DNA from: Klebsiella sp. RHBSTW-00484
Lineage (GTDB): Bacteria; Pseudomonadota; Gammaproteobacteria; Enterobacterales; Enterobacteriaceae
Direction: 5' to 3'
Assembly (NCBI RefSeq): GCF_013705725.1
Contig: NZ_CP055481.1
Span: forward strand, 3,844,001 to 3,908,000
Length of the DNA: 64,000 nucleotides
The notes beneath the pieces are model-generated. The model saw only the letters and a program-made list of their open reading frames with translations, searched no databases and was not told the DNA's origin. This document shows positions 1 through 8,267 of this stretch, piece by piece. The number at the start of each line of letters is the position of its first letter. Within the stretch, counting starts at the first letter, position 1. The position numbers and the translations under genes were made by a program.

Positions 1-532
1 GGTGCTCTGACGGCTTCGAGTTCAGCTGTGATAACGGTGAAAAACTGCGGGTCACGTTCGCTCTGGACTGTTGCGATCGCGAGGCACTTTACTGGGCGGC
101 CAGTAACGGTGGATATGACAGTGAAACCGTGCAGGACGTCATGCTGGGTGCCGTGGAGCGTCGCTTCGGTAACAGCCTGCCGACATCCCCAGTTGAGTGG
201 CTGACAGACAACGGTTCAGCCTACCGTTCTTATCAGACGCGTCAGTTCGCCAGAATGGTAGGACTGGAGCCTAAACATACGGCGGTACGTAGCCCGGAAA
301 GCAACGGGATGGCAGAGAGCTTCGTGAAAACGATGAAGCGCGATTACATCAGCATCATGCCGAAACCCGACGGGTTAACAGCGGTAAAGAACCTTGCGGA
401 GGCCTTCGAACATTACAACGAATGGCATCCGCATAGTGCACTGGGGTATCGTTCGCCACGGGAATATCTGCGGCGACGAACCAGTCATGGGTTAAGTGAT
501 AAAAAGTGTATGGAAATATAGGGGCCAATCCA
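1..532 (+). mobile_element. IS2-like element, 3' fragment, first tandem copy (cut by window edge)
   Basis: The sequence repeats positions 715-1246 with a 714-bp offset. It also matches, in inverted orientation, the right half of the complete IS2-like element at 1500-2830. It ends with the IS2-type right inverted repeat (ggggccaatcca, ending at 532). At 532/533 this end is joined directly to an internal orfB sequence of the next copy, sharing only one base, so this is a rearranged tandem array and not a simple insertion. How far it extends to the left cannot be seen. Confidence 0.85.
3..521 (+). pseudogene. IS2-type transposase OrfB (InsD-like), C-terminal fragment
   Basis: The frame is open from base 3 to the stop at 519-521 and encodes the C-terminal half of the IS3-family (IS2 group) integrase/transposase. 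It includes the second catalytic Asp (WLTDNGS) and the catalytic Glu region ([11 protein letters not shown]), and ends in CMEI like the complete copy. The 5' part lies outside the window. By comparison with the next copy it probably also lacks its N-terminus and any start. Confidence 0.8.
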
Positions 533-1246
533 TCGTCGGGTATGGGCACTGCTGCGCAGACAATCAGAAACTGACGACATGGCGGTGATCAATGCCAAAC
601 GCGTATACCGCATCATGCGTCAGAATGCGCTGCTGCTTGAGCGTAAACCGGAAATACCGCCATCGAAGCGGGCGCATACAGGGAAAGTGGCCGTTGGAGA
701 AAGTAACCAGCGGTGGTGCTCTGACGGCTTCGAGTTCAGCTGTGATAACGGTGAAAAACTGCGGGTCACGTTCGCTCTGGACTGTTGCGATCGCGAGGCA
801 CTTTACTGGGCGGCCAGTAACGGTGGATATGACAGTGAAACCGTGCAGGACGTCATGCTGGGTGCCGTGGAGCGTCGCTTCGGTAACAGCCTGCCGACAT
901 CCCCAGTTGAGTGGCTGACAGACAACGGTTCAGCCTACCGTTCTTATCAGACGCGTCAGTTCGCCAGAATGGTAGGACTGGAGCCTAAACATACGGCGGT
1001 ACGTAGCCCGGAAAGCAACGGGATGGCAGAGAGCTTCGTGAAAACGATGAAGCGCGATTACATCAGCATCATGCCGAAACCCGACGGGTTAACAGCGGTA
1101 AAGAACCTTGCGGAGGCCTTCGAACATTACAACGAATGGCATCCGCATAGTGCACTGGGGTATCGTTCGCCACGGGAATATCTGCGGCGACGAACCAGTC
1201 ATGGGTTAAGTGATAAAAAGTGTATGGAAATATAGGGGCCAATCCA
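533..1246 (+). mobile_element. IS2-like element, 714-bp 3' fragment, second tandem copy
   Basis: The fragment is colinear with the right-hand 714 bp of the complete element (inverse of 1500-2213), and no differences were noticed by eye. It begins abruptly inside orfB at tcgtcggg, so it has no left inverted repeat, no orfA and no promoter end. Its right inverted repeat ends at 1246, where the Ser-Asp repeat DNA resumes. The five bases cagag at 1247-1251 would be one half of a target duplication, but the other half is not in the window. Confidence 0.85.
534..1235 (+). pseudogene. IS2-type transposase OrfB (InsD-like), 5'-truncated
   Basis: The reading frame enters from the junction at 533 (RRVWALLRR) and runs to the same CMEI stop as the intact OrfB. 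All three DDE residues are present ([22 protein letters not shown]), but the N-terminal DNA-binding part and OrfA are absent. An internal ATG at 579 could give a 218-residue protein. Without OrfA and a left end it should be inactive in cis. Confidence 0.8.
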
Positions 1247-1499
1247 CAGAGTCAGAATCACTATCCGAATCCGAGTCGCTGTCGGAATCCGAATCGCTGT
1301 CAGAATCGGAATCGCTATCGGAATCGGAATCGCTGTCGGAATCTGAGTCGCTGTCGGAATCTGAGTCGCTGTCGGAATCCGAGTCGCTGTCGGAATCCGA
1401 GTCGCTGTCCGAATCACTGTCTGAATCGGAGTCACTGTCAGAGTCGGAATCGCTGTCACTATCCGAGTCGCTGTCAGAGTCGGAATCGCTGTCGCTATC
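1247..1499 (-). pseudogene. Ser-Asp repeat segment of the adhesin, cut off by IS2-like elements on both sides
   Basis: On the minus strand this segment reads continuously as (Ser-Asp)n in one frame, about 84 residues. It is the continuation of the second Ser-Asp block of the adhesin beyond the IS2-like insertion. Joining 2831 to 1494 after removing the element and one copy of CTATC keeps the frame (GAT AGC GAC AGC). On the far side it runs into the right end of the inverted IS2-like fragment. It has no start of its own. Confidence 0.85.
1495..1499. repeat. 5-bp target-site duplication CTATC of the IS2-like element (partner at 2831-2835)
   Basis: CTATC directly borders the right inverted repeat at 1495-1499 and the left inverted repeat at 2831-2835. 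Five bases is the usual duplication length for IS2, so this is a recognisable transposition event into Ser-Asp coding DNA. Confidence 0.9.
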
Positions 1500-1510
1500 T
1501 GGATTGGCCC

Positions 1511-2416
1511 CTATATTTCCATACACTTTTTATCACTTAACCCATGACTGGTTCGTCGCCGCAGATATTCCCGTGGCGAACGATACCCCAGTGCACTATG
1601 CGGATGCCATTCGTTGTAATGTTCGAAGGCCTCCGCAAGGTTCTTTACCGCTGTTAACCCGTCGGGTTTCGGCATGATGCTGATGTAATCGCGCTTCATC
1701 GTTTTCACGAAGCTCTCTGCCATCCCGTTGCTTTCCGGGCTACGTACCGCCGTATGTTTAGGCTCCAGTCCTACCATTCTGGCGAACTGACGCGTCTGAT
1801 AAGAACGGTAGGCTGAACCGTTGTCTGTCAGCCACTCAACTGGGGATGTCGGCAGGCTGTTACCGAAGCGACGCTCCACGGCACCCAGCATGACGTCCTG
1901 CACGGTTTCACTGTCATATCCACCGTTACTGGCCGCCCAGTAAAGTGCCTCGCGATCGCAACAGTCCAGAGCGAACGTGACCCGCAGTTTTTCACCGTTA
2001 TCACAGCTGAACTCGAAGCCGTCAGAGCACCACCGCTGGTTACTTTCTCCAACGGCCACTTTCCCTGTATGCGCCCGCTTCGATGGCGGTATTTCCGGTT
2101 TACGCTCAAGCAGCAGCGCATTCTGACGCATGATGCGGTATACGCGTTTGGCATTGATCACCGCCATGTCGTCAGTTTCTGATTGTCTGCGCAGCAGTGC
2201 CCATACCCGACGATAACCATAGGTGGGCAGATCGCCGATAACGGTATGGATACGGGCCAGCGCGTCAGTATCATCAGGCTTGCGCTTGCACCGACGATCC
2301 TGCCAGTCCTTCGACCGACGGGCCATGGCATGCAGTTGCGCACGTGAGACCCGGAGGCAACGACTGACAAGGCTTATTCGCCATCCTCCGGCAACAAGGG
2401 CACGTGCGCTATCCAC
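1511..2416 (-). CDS. insD: IS2-type transposase OrfB (InsD-like), DDE integrase domain
   Basis: The 301-residue OrfB has an N-terminal helix-turn-helix-like part followed by an rve-type DDE core, with Asp in CSDGFEF, Asp in WLTDNGS and Glu in SPESNGMAE. It carries out strand cleavage and joining during the copy-out, minicircle route known for IS2. The listed start is a GTG at 2416, inside orfA. In this family the active protein is usually the OrfAB fusion made by -1 frameshifting, and the slippery run lies immediately upstream. The gene is full length, so the copy may be active. Confidence 0.9.
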
Positions 2417-2739
2417 TTTTTTTGTCGGCCATATTCAACGGCTTCTTTTAGCAGCTCGTTTTCCATGGTTTTCTTGCCCAACAGGCGCTGCAGCTCTTTA
2501 ATTTGCTTCATCGCAGATGCCAGCTCCGACGCGGGCACAACCTGTTCTCCTGCGGCAACGGCTGTAAGGCTGCCTTCCTGATACTGCTTACGCCACAGGA
2601 ACAGCTGACTGGCAGCAACGCCATGCTGACGGGCGACCAGCGACACGGTCATTCCGGGCTCAAAACTCTGCTGAACAATGGCGATTTTTTCCTGAACACT
2701 TCGCCGTCTGCGCTTCTCTGGACCTAAAACATCAATCAT
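2374..2739 (-). CDS. insC: IS2-type OrfA (InsC-like) helix-turn-helix protein
   Basis: The protein has 121 residues, the usual length for IS2 OrfA, starting [13 protein letters not shown] and ending LLPEDGE. It carries an N-terminal helix-turn-helix (about residues 15-55, [20 protein letters not shown]) and a C-terminal leucine-zipper-like helix. OrfA binds the element ends and represses its promoter. An upstream in-frame ATG at 2802 would add 21 residues encoded by the terminal region, but the ATG at 2739 matches the family. It overlaps orfB by 43 bp in the -1 frame. Confidence 0.9.
   Translation of the reverse strand: MIDVLGPEKRRRRSVQEKIAIVQQSFEPGMTVSLVARQHGVAASQLFLWRKQYQEGSLTAVAAGEQVVPASELASAMKQIKELQRLLGKKTMENELLKEAVEYGRQKKWIAHVPLLPEDGE
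2416..2423 (-). other. Programmed -1 frameshift site (A7G) between orfA and orfB
   Basis: The minus strand reads cAAAAAAAG across these bases. In the orfA frame the codons are CAA AAA AAG TGG; slipping back one base gives AAA AAA GTG GAT, which enters OrfB. The equivalent A-run with G is the known frameshift signal in IS2. Function here is inferred from position and family. Confidence 0.75.
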
Positions 2740-2814
2740 TCGGACTCCAACGACTAGTCTAAAAACTAGTATTAAGACTATCACTAACTTAAGTGATACC
2801 AACTGTCTGGAGAT

Positions 2815-5800
2815 TCAGGGGGCCAGTCTACTATCCGAGTCGCTGTCAGAGTCCGAGTCGCTGTCGGAGTCCGAGTCGCTGTCAGAGTCCGAATCACTGT
2901 CAGAATCGGAGTCGCTGTCAGAGTCCGAATCGCTGTCAGAGTCCGAATCACTGTCTGAATCAGAATCACTGTCGGAATCAGAGTCGGAATCGCTGTCACT
3001 ATCCGAGTCGCTGTCAGAGTCAGAATCACTGTCCGAATCCGAGTCGCTGTCAGAGTCCGAGTCATCGCTGAGATCGACTGTCAATTCAAATATCGGAGAA
3101 TGCTCACTCACGTTCCCGGCCAGGTCAGTCACTGTGGTGCTCAGGTTGTGAGTACCCTCACCCAGCGCGTCCGGGGTAAAACTCCAGTGACCGTCCTCAC
3201 CTGCCACGACCGTGCCCAGCACAGTATCGCCGTCGTAAATTGTGACGGTACTACCGGCTTCTGCCGTGCCGCTCAGCGTCGGCGTGTCATCATCAGTGAC
3301 GTTACCATTGTTCAAAATACCTGTTTCTTCGCCTACATTATCAGATACCTGCAGATCGCTGACCGGGGCCACCACCGTGTCCACCGTCAGCTCAAAGGCC
3401 GGCGAACGCTCGCTGGTATTCCCGGCCGGGTCAGTCACCGTGGTACTGAAACTGTGGGTACCTTCACTCAGCGCATCCGGGGTAAAGCTCCAGTGGCCGT
3501 CTTCACCCGCAATCACTGTGCCCAGTACGGTGTCGCCATCGTAGATCGTCACCGTGCTGCCCGCTTCCGCCGTGCCGCTCAGGGTCGGCGTGGCGTCGTT
3601 GGTCAGATCCCCGCTGCTCAGCGGGCCGGTGTGCGGGTTAACATCGTCGGTTACCTGAAGATCGCTGGTATCCGGCGCAGTCGTGTCTATCGTCAGCACA
3701 AAAGCCGGCGAGTGCCCGCTGGTGTTCCCGGCTTTATCCGTCACCGTGGTGCTCAGGCTGTGGGCACCGTCCCCCAGCGCTGCCGGGGTATAGCTCCAGT
3801 GGCCGTCTTCGCCCGCAATCACGGTGCCCAGTACGGTGTCGCCATCGTAGATCGTCACAGTGGAACCCGCTTCCGCCGCGCCGCTCAGGGTCGGTGTCGC
3901 ATCGTTGGTCAGATCCCCACTGACCAGCGGACCGGTGTGCTGGTTAACGTCGTCGGTCACCACCAGGTCGCTGACCGGGGCCGCCACCGTGTCCACCGTC
4001 AGCTCAAAGGCCGGCGAGTGCCCGCTGGTATTCCCGGCCTTGTCAGTTACCGTGGTGCTCAGGCTGTGGGCACCTTCACCCAGCGCGTCCGGAGTATAGC
4101 TCCAGTGGCCATCTTCGCCCGCAATCACGGTGCCCAGCACGGTGTCGCCGTCGTAAATTGTGACGGTGCTACCGGCTTCCGCCGTGCCGCTCAGGGTCGG
4201 CGTGGCGTCGTTGGTCAGATCCCCGCTGCTCAGCGGGCCGGTGTGCTGGTTAACATCGTCGGTTACCTGAAGATCGCTGGCATCCGGCGCAGTCGTGTCT
4301 ATCGTCAGCTCAAAGGCCGGCGAGTGCCCGCTGGTGTTCCCGGCTTTATCGGTCACCGTGGTGCTCAGGCTGTGCGCACCGTCCCCCAGCGCCGCCGGGG
4401 TATAGCTCCAGTGACCGTCTTCGCCCGCAATCACGGTGCCCAGCACGGTATCGCCATCGTAGATCGTCACCGTGCTGCCCGCTTCCGCCGTGCCGCTCAG
4501 GGTCGGTGTCGCGTCATTGGTCAGATCCCCGCTGCTCAGCGGGCCGGTGTGCTGGTTAACATCGTCGGTTACCTGAAGATCGCTGGCATCCGGCGCAGTC
4601 GTGTCTATCGTCAGCTCAAAAGCCGGCGAGTGCCCGCTGGTGTTCCCGGCCTTATCGGTCACCGTGGTGCTCAGGCTGTGCGCACCGTCCCCCAGCGCGT
4701 CCGGGGTATAACTCCAGTGACCGTCTTCGCCCGCAACCACGGTGCCCAGCACGGTGTCGCCGTCGTAAATTGTGACGGTACTGCCCGCTTCCGCCGTGCC
4801 GCTCAGAGTCGGCGTGGCGTCGTTGGTCAGATCCCCGCTGCTCAGCGGGCCGGTGTGCTGGTTAACATCGTCGGTCACCACCAGGTCGCTGACCGGGGCC
4901 ACCACCGTGTCCACCGTCAGCTCAAAGGCCGGCGAGTGCCCGCTGGTGTTCCCGGCTTTATCCGTCACCGTGGTGCTCAGGCTGTGCGCACCGTCCCCCA
5001 GCGCGTCCGGGGTATAGCTCCAGTGACCGTCTTCGCCCGCAATCACGGTGCCCAGCACGGTATCGCCATCGTAGATCGTCACCGTGCTGCCCGCTTCCGC
5101 CGTGCCGCTCAGGGTCGGTGTCGCGTCATTGGTCAGATCCCCGCTGCTCAGCGGGCCGGTGTGCGGGTTAACATCGTCGGTCACCACCAGGTCGCTGACC
5201 GGGGCCACCACCGTGTCCACCGTCAGCTCAAAGGCCGGCGAGTGCCCGCTGGTGTTCCCGGCTTTATCCGTCACCGTGGTGCTCAGGCTGTGCGCACCGT
5301 CCCCCAGCGCTGCCGGGGTATAGCTCCAGTGACCGTCGTCACCCGCAATCACGGTGCCCAGCACGGTATCGCCATCGTAGATCGTCACCGTGCTGCCCGC
5401 TTCCGCCGTGCCGCTCAGGGTCGGTGTCGCGTCATTGGTCAGATCCCCGCTGCTCAGCGGGCCGGTGTGCGGGTTAACATCGTCGGTTACCTGAAGATCG
5501 CTGGTATCCGGCGCGGTCGTGTCTATCGTCAGCTCAAAAGCCGGCGAGTGCCCGCTGGTGTTCCCGGCCTTGTCCGTTACCGTGGTGCTCAGGCTGTGCG
5601 CACCGTCCCCCAGCGCGTCCGGAGTATAGCTCCAGTGGCCGTCGTCACCCACAATCACGGTGCCCAGCACGGTATCGCCGTCGTAAATTGTGACGGTACT
5701 GCCCGCTTCCGCCGTGCCGCTCAGGGTCGGCGTGGCGTCATTGGTCAGATCCCCGCTGCTCAGCGGGCCAGTGTGCTGGTTAACGTCGTCTGTCACCACA

Positions 5801-6990
5801 AGATCGCTGACCGGGGCCGCCACCGTGTCCACCGTCAGCTCAAAGGCTGGCGAACGCTCGCTAACGTTTCCGGCTTTATCGGTCACCGTAGCGCTCAGGC
5901 TGTGAGTACCCTCGCTCAGTTCCGGCAAAGTGAAACTCCAGTGCCCATCTTCACCTACAACGACAGAACCTAGTACGGTATCACCGTCATAAATCGTTAT
6001 CGTGGTGCCAGCTTCCGCCGTCCCTTTAATCTCCGGGGTTGTATCATCGGTGACATCACCGGAATGCAGCACGCCGGTGATAGGCCCCACATTGTCATTG
6101 ACCGTTATGTTCTGGGCTGCGGTAGGTAATTCTGTATCTGAGTCGCTATCCGAATCTGCATCGCTGTCAGAATCCGAGTCACTATCGGAGTCAGAGTCGC
6201 TGTCAGAGTCAGAATCGCTGTCGGAATCGGAGTCACTGTCAGAATCCGAATCGCTGTCAGAGTCCGAATCGCTGTCAGAATCTGAATCACTATCGGAGTC
6301 CGAGTCGCTGTCAGAATCCGAGTCACTGTCAGAATCCGAGTCGCTGTCCGAATCCGAGTCACTGTCCGAATCCGAGTCACTGTCGGAATCCGAATCGCTG
6401 TCAGAGTCAGAATCACTGTCTGAATCGGAGTCGCTGTCAGAATCCGAGTCACTGTCCGAGTCCGAGTCACTATCGGAGTCAGCATCGCTATCGGCATCGG
6501 AGTCGCTGTCAGAGTCCGAGTCACTATCAGAATCTGAATCATCAGGAGAAATTGAGGAGTGGTGATCTTTATTTGAAGTACCGGCAAACATCGCCGCAAT
6601 GCCCAGTAGAGCCGCACCCGCCATGGCCCAACCGGCAATGCTTTGCCCTGCGCCACCGGTAGCAATGACTTCTGAAAGATCGCTAATCAGGGAATAATGG
6701 GCACCATCAGTACCAGCGCCCTCTAGCCACCATAATGCGCCCGTCTCATCGTCCATAAGAACCAGGTCACTGTGCTGTCCATGCTCATCCACAACGAAAA
6801 AGTTTTTAATTGTAACGGTGTCACCGTTATGGAGTTTTAGAACAAGATCATTACCTTGCCGGGCATATGAACTAATCTCTTCACGCTTGACATGCAGGAG
6901 AACCACTGACTGCGTATTTAGATTAACTAGATTGCCATCAACGGTGCGTTCAACACCCGTTTCTTTCACTGTCACATTTATATTTTTCAT
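2815..6990 (-). CDS. BapA-type Ser-Asp/Ig-repeat surface adhesin, 3' end truncated by IS2-like element
   Basis: The predicted product has 1391 residues as it stands. Residues 1-115 resemble the prefix-like domain of Bap/BapA/LapF biofilm adhesins. Residues 118-137 are hydrophobic ([18 protein letters not shown]), residues 150-285 are a Ser-Asp block, 286-1308 hold ten 102-residue Ig-like domains (core [20 protein letters not shown]), and 1309 onward is a second Ser-Asp block. The last residues RLAP and the stop come from the IS2-like left end. Start 6990 was chosen because [10 protein letters not shown] opens the prefix domain and aaggg lies upstream; an ATG at 7125 would only add an atypical hydrophobic leader. 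Family members are exported by type I secretion through a C-terminal signal. That signal is missing here, so the protein is probably not secreted in this configuration. No secretion genes lie in the window. Confidence 0.85.
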   Translation of the reverse strand: MKNINVTVKETGVERTVDGNLVNLNTQSVVLLHVKREEISSYARQGNDLVLKLHNGDTVTIKNFFVVDEHGQHSDLVLMDDETGALWWLEGAGTDGAHYSLISDLSEVIATGGAGQSIAGWAMAGAALLGIAAMFAGTSNKDHHSSISPDDSDSDSDSDSDSDSDADSDADSDSDSDSDSDSDSDSDSDSDSDSDSDSDSDSDSDSDSDSDSDSDSDSDSDSDSDSDSDSDSDSDSDSDSDSDSDSDSDSDSDSDSDSDSDSDSDSDSDSDSDSDSDADSDSDSDTELPTAAQNITVNDNVGPITGVLHSGDVTDDTTPEIKGTAEAGTTITIYDGDTVLGSVVVGEDGHWSFTLPELSEGTHSLSATVTDKAGNVSERSPAFELTVDTVAAPVSDLVVTDDVNQHTGPLSSGDLTNDATPTLSGTAEAGSTVTIYDGDTVLGTVIVGDDGHWSYTPDALGDGAHSLSTTVTDKAGNTSGHSPAFELTIDTTAPDTSDLQVTDDVNPHTGPLSSGDLTNDATPTLSGTAEAGSTVTIYDGDTVLGTVIAGDDGHWSYTPAALGDGAHSLSTTVTDKAGNTSGHSPAFELTVDTVVAPVSDLVVTDDVNPHTGPLSSGDLTNDATPTLSGTAEAGSTVTIYDGDTVLGTVIAGEDGHWSYTPDALGDGAHSLSTTVTDKAGNTSGHSPAFELTVDTVVAPVSDLVVTDDVNQHTGPLSSGDLTNDATPTLSGTAEAGSTVTIYDGDTVLGTVVAGEDGHWSYTPDALGDGAHSLSTTVTDKAGNTSGHSPAFELTIDTTAPDASDLQVTDDVNQHTGPLSSGDLTNDATPTLSGTAEAGSTVTIYDGDTVLGTVIAGEDGHWSYTPAALGDGAHSLSTTVTDKAGNTSGHSPAFELTIDTTAPDASDLQVTDDVNQHTGPLSSGDLTNDATPTLSGTAEAGSTVTIYDGDTVLGTVIAGEDGHWSYTPDALGEGAHSLSTTVTDKAGNTSGHSPAFELTVDTVAAPVSDLVVTDDVNQHTGPLVSGDLTNDATPTLSGAAEAGSTVTIYDGDTVLGTVIAGEDGHWSYTPAALGDGAHSLSTTVTDKAGNTSGHSPAFVLTIDTTAPDTSDLQVTDDVNPHTGPLSSGDLTNDATPTLSGTAEAGSTVTIYDGDTVLGTVIAGEDGHWSFTPDALSEGTHSFSTTVTDPAGNTSERSPAFELTVDTVVAPVSDLQVSDNVGEETGILNNGNVTDDDTPTLSGTAEAGSTVTIYDGDTVLGTVVAGEDGHWSFTPDALGEGTHNLSTTVTDLAGNVSEHSPIFELTVDLSDDSDSDSDSDSDSDSDSDSDSDSDSDSDSDSDSDSDSDSDSDSDSDSDSDSDSDSDSDSDSDSDSDSDSDSDSDSDSDSRLAP
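2831..3066 (-). repeat. Second Ser-Asp repeat block (proximal part)
   Basis: The codons alternate GAY with TCN or AGY, giving about 79 residues of pure Ser-Asp after the last Ig-like domain. An 18-nt higher-order unit is visible: every third serine tends to be AGY and the two between are TCN. The block continues at 1499-1247 beyond the IS2-like element. It probably forms a long, acidic, flexible stalk. Confidence 0.9.
3067..6126 (-). repeat. Ten tandem Ig-like domain repeats, 306 bp each
   Basis: A conserved landmark (the GHWS codons, read as ccag-tggccgtc on the plus strand) recurs at 3185, 3491, 3797, 4103, 4409, 4715, 5021, 5327, 5633 and 5939, an exact 306-bp (102-codon) spacing. The internal repeats are nearly identical at DNA level, while the first and the last two are more diverged. 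Two linker types alternate: VDTV(A/V)[12 protein letters not shown] and IDTTAPD(T/A)SDLQVTDDV. The domains resemble the bacterial Ig-like domains found in BapA-type adhesins. Confidence 0.92.
6136..6543 (-). repeat. First Ser-Asp repeat block
   Basis: There are 136 codons of almost pure Ser-Asp between the hydrophobic segment and the first Ig-like domain. The only breaks are a few Asp-Ala pairs near both ends. The same 18-nt codon alternation as in the second block is seen. The complementary strand is open as an SESESL repeat, a by-product of the codon choice. Confidence 0.9.
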
Positions 6991-7594
6991 CAGGTTGCAC
7001 CCTTGAGATGAAGACGCAGTCAGAGGTATGAGATAATTCTTAATAATCCATCTTATTAGATATACCAGTTCCTGGAGTCCCGCAAGGGCATGACAAAATA
7101 AGAAAATTACATCCTGAAATAACATAAAAACGTTATTTTACATACAATTAAAATAATACGCTTACATTTTGAGATGTTAATAACGACCATAAGAAAAACG
7201 GTTGCTCACGGTTATTACAATAAAGATAAAATCATGAATAATACATTTCTCATATTGAGAAACATCCATTTAACCACTGATTCAAAAATATCTGTGATAT
7301 TAGTCATGTAAATAACAGATAAAAAGCAACGGTTTTTTTAAAGTTTAAAAAAAAATCATAACAGATAAGCCCCACACTCACAGTGGTTTATTAAGAAAAA
7401 TAAATTGCCTGGCGGAGGAAATTTTAAGAATAAGGAAAGAAAAAGAGACAAAACTTGCCAGTTAAAAACGGGAAGACAACGCGTAAAAGTAAAATTTAGA
7501 CTGGCGTTCGTTTTACTTTAAAATAAAGAAACGTTTCGATGTGGTTTTAATTAAAACACTTACCATAAATAACTTAATAAATATCGCTAAAATA
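6991..7594. other. AT-rich region upstream of the adhesin, no gene seen
   Basis: About 600 bp, strongly AT-rich and without a convincing reading frame, separates the adhesin start from the IS200-like element. It must hold the adhesin promoter if that is local. Several A/T tracts (for example around 7330-7360) suggest bent DNA of the kind bound by H-NS, but no specific site can be named with confidence. Confidence 0.5.
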
Positions 7595-7599
7595 AATAT

Positions 7600-7618
7600 C
7601 CTCCGGCATAGCCGGAGG
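7600..7618. other. Right-end hairpin of the IS200-type element
   Basis: A perfect 8-bp stem with a three-base loop lies downstream of tnpA. In this family the subterminal hairpins are the sites recognised by TnpA on single-stranded DNA. Confidence 0.7.
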
Positions 7619-7698
7619 TTTTTCATATGCGCCTATAAGGCTCTGTTGCCAGCCGCGCCCTAACAGGCGCATCGCGATCTGACATTTGCATTTATGGA

Positions 7699-8157
7699 TT
7701 ACTTACGGCCCGTAAACGGGCTGCCCGGATAGGGGATCGAGAGTTGCTCACCCATTTTATCCTCTTCCAACTGGTGCTTTATGTATTCTTGTATCCTGGC
7801 TGTATTTTTCCCAACCGTATCAACGTAATACCCTCGGCACCAGAATTCCCTGTTACGGTATTTGAACTTCAAATCGCCAAACTGCTCATAAAGCATCAGG
7901 CTGCTCTTTCCCTTCAGGTATCCCATAAAGCCCGACACACTCATTTTGGGCGGGATTTCCAAAAGCATATGGATGTGATCCACACAGCATTCTGCTTCCA
8001 AAATATTCACGTTTTTCCATTCGCACAGCTTTCTTAAGATACTGCCTATCGCTTTGCGCTTTTCCCCGTAGAACACCTTTCTTCGGTACTTCGGCGCAAA
8101 AACTATGTGATATTTACAGTTCCATCGCGTGTGCGCTAAGCTCTTTTCGTCCCTCAT
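7699..8157 (-). CDS. tnpA: IS200-type Y1 HUH transposase
   Basis: The protein has 152 residues, the standard length for IS200 TnpA. The HUH metal-binding motif is His61-Ile-His63 (CVDHIHMLLEIPP), and the single nucleophilic tyrosine is Tyr125 (ARIQEYIKHQ). It acts as a dimer on single-stranded DNA, cutting and joining at the terminal hairpins. The start at 8157 follows a GGGGG ribosome-binding site that lies within the base-paired arm of the upstream hairpin. The upstream ATG at 8208 would read through that hairpin and is not preferred. The gene looks intact. Confidence 0.92.
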   Translation of the reverse strand: MRDEKSLAHTRWNCKYHIVFAPKYRRKVFYGEKRKAIGSILRKLCEWKNVNILEAECCVDHIHMLLEIPPKMSVSGFMGYLKGKSSLMLYEQFGDLKFKYRNREFWCRGYYVDTVGKNTARIQEYIKHQLEEDKMGEQLSIPYPGSPFTGRK

Positions 8158-8162
8158 TGGGA

Positions 8163-8232
8163 CCCCCTTTTGATTTCTTGTTGAACGTTTGCAGTTGCCA
8201 GACCGCAAACTGTTTTAACAAATCAAAAGGGG
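8163..8232. promoter_or_regulatory. Inverted repeat in the tnpA leader that can hide its ribosome-binding site
   Basis: The left arm (from 8163, ccccttttgattt) pairs with the right arm (to 8232, aaatcaaaagggg), and the stem continues with partial pairing to GTTTGC. The tnpA ribosome-binding site is in the stem. In IS200 an equivalent leader structure is known to keep transposase translation very low, and the same role is inferred here. Confidence 0.7.
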
Positions 8233-8267
8233 TTTTTATAACTGGCTCAAAGCTGAAAGCTTTACAG

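Larger units (their letters stand above)
533..2213. repeat. Large inverted repeat: 714-bp IS2-like arms around a 253-bp Ser-Asp spacer
   Basis: Positions 533-1246 and 1500-2213 are reverse complements with base-for-base matching ends (533 pairs with 2213, 1246 with 1500). The 253 bp between them (1247-1499) is Ser-Asp repeat coding DNA of the adhesin. Such an arrangement can invert by homologous recombination, and it is also a typical place for short-read misassembly. Confidence 0.8.
1500..2830 (-). mobile_element. Complete IS2-like insertion sequence (IS3 family, IS2 group), 1331 bp
   Basis: On the minus strand the element starts with tagactggccccctgaatct (from 2830) and ends with ggggccaatcca (to 1500). 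These match the ends of E. coli IS2 as remembered, and the length of 1331 bp equals that of IS2. It holds two overlapping genes, orfA and orfB, with an A7G slippery run between them. The encoded proteins are clearly IS2-type but differ from K-12 InsC/InsD at many residues, so this is a relative or isoform. A perfect 5-bp duplication flanks it. It interrupts the adhesin gene in the same transcriptional direction. Confidence 0.95.

Noticed and set aside
1210..1677. Plus-strand 155-codon frame joining IS2-like end, SES repeats and IS2-like complement
   Set aside because: It crosses two element boundaries and has no support beyond repeat-driven openness.
2223..2727. Plus-strand frames inside the complete IS2-like element
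   Set aside because: They are antisense to orfA and orfB with no family similarity.
3100..5973. A 957-codon open frame on the plus strand across the Ig repeats
   Set aside because: It is exactly antisense to the adhesin, shares its 102-codon period and has no ribosome-binding site or recognisable domain. It is a by-product of codon use in near-identical repeats.
6002..6565. Plus-strand frame encoding SESESL repeats
   Set aside because: This is the complement of the Ser-Asp block. The prefix domain and Ig domains are in the minus frame, so only that frame is credible.
7200..7600. tRNA-associated integration site or integrase at the adhesin region
   Set aside because: No tRNA gene, integrase or clear attachment-site repeat was found in the window.
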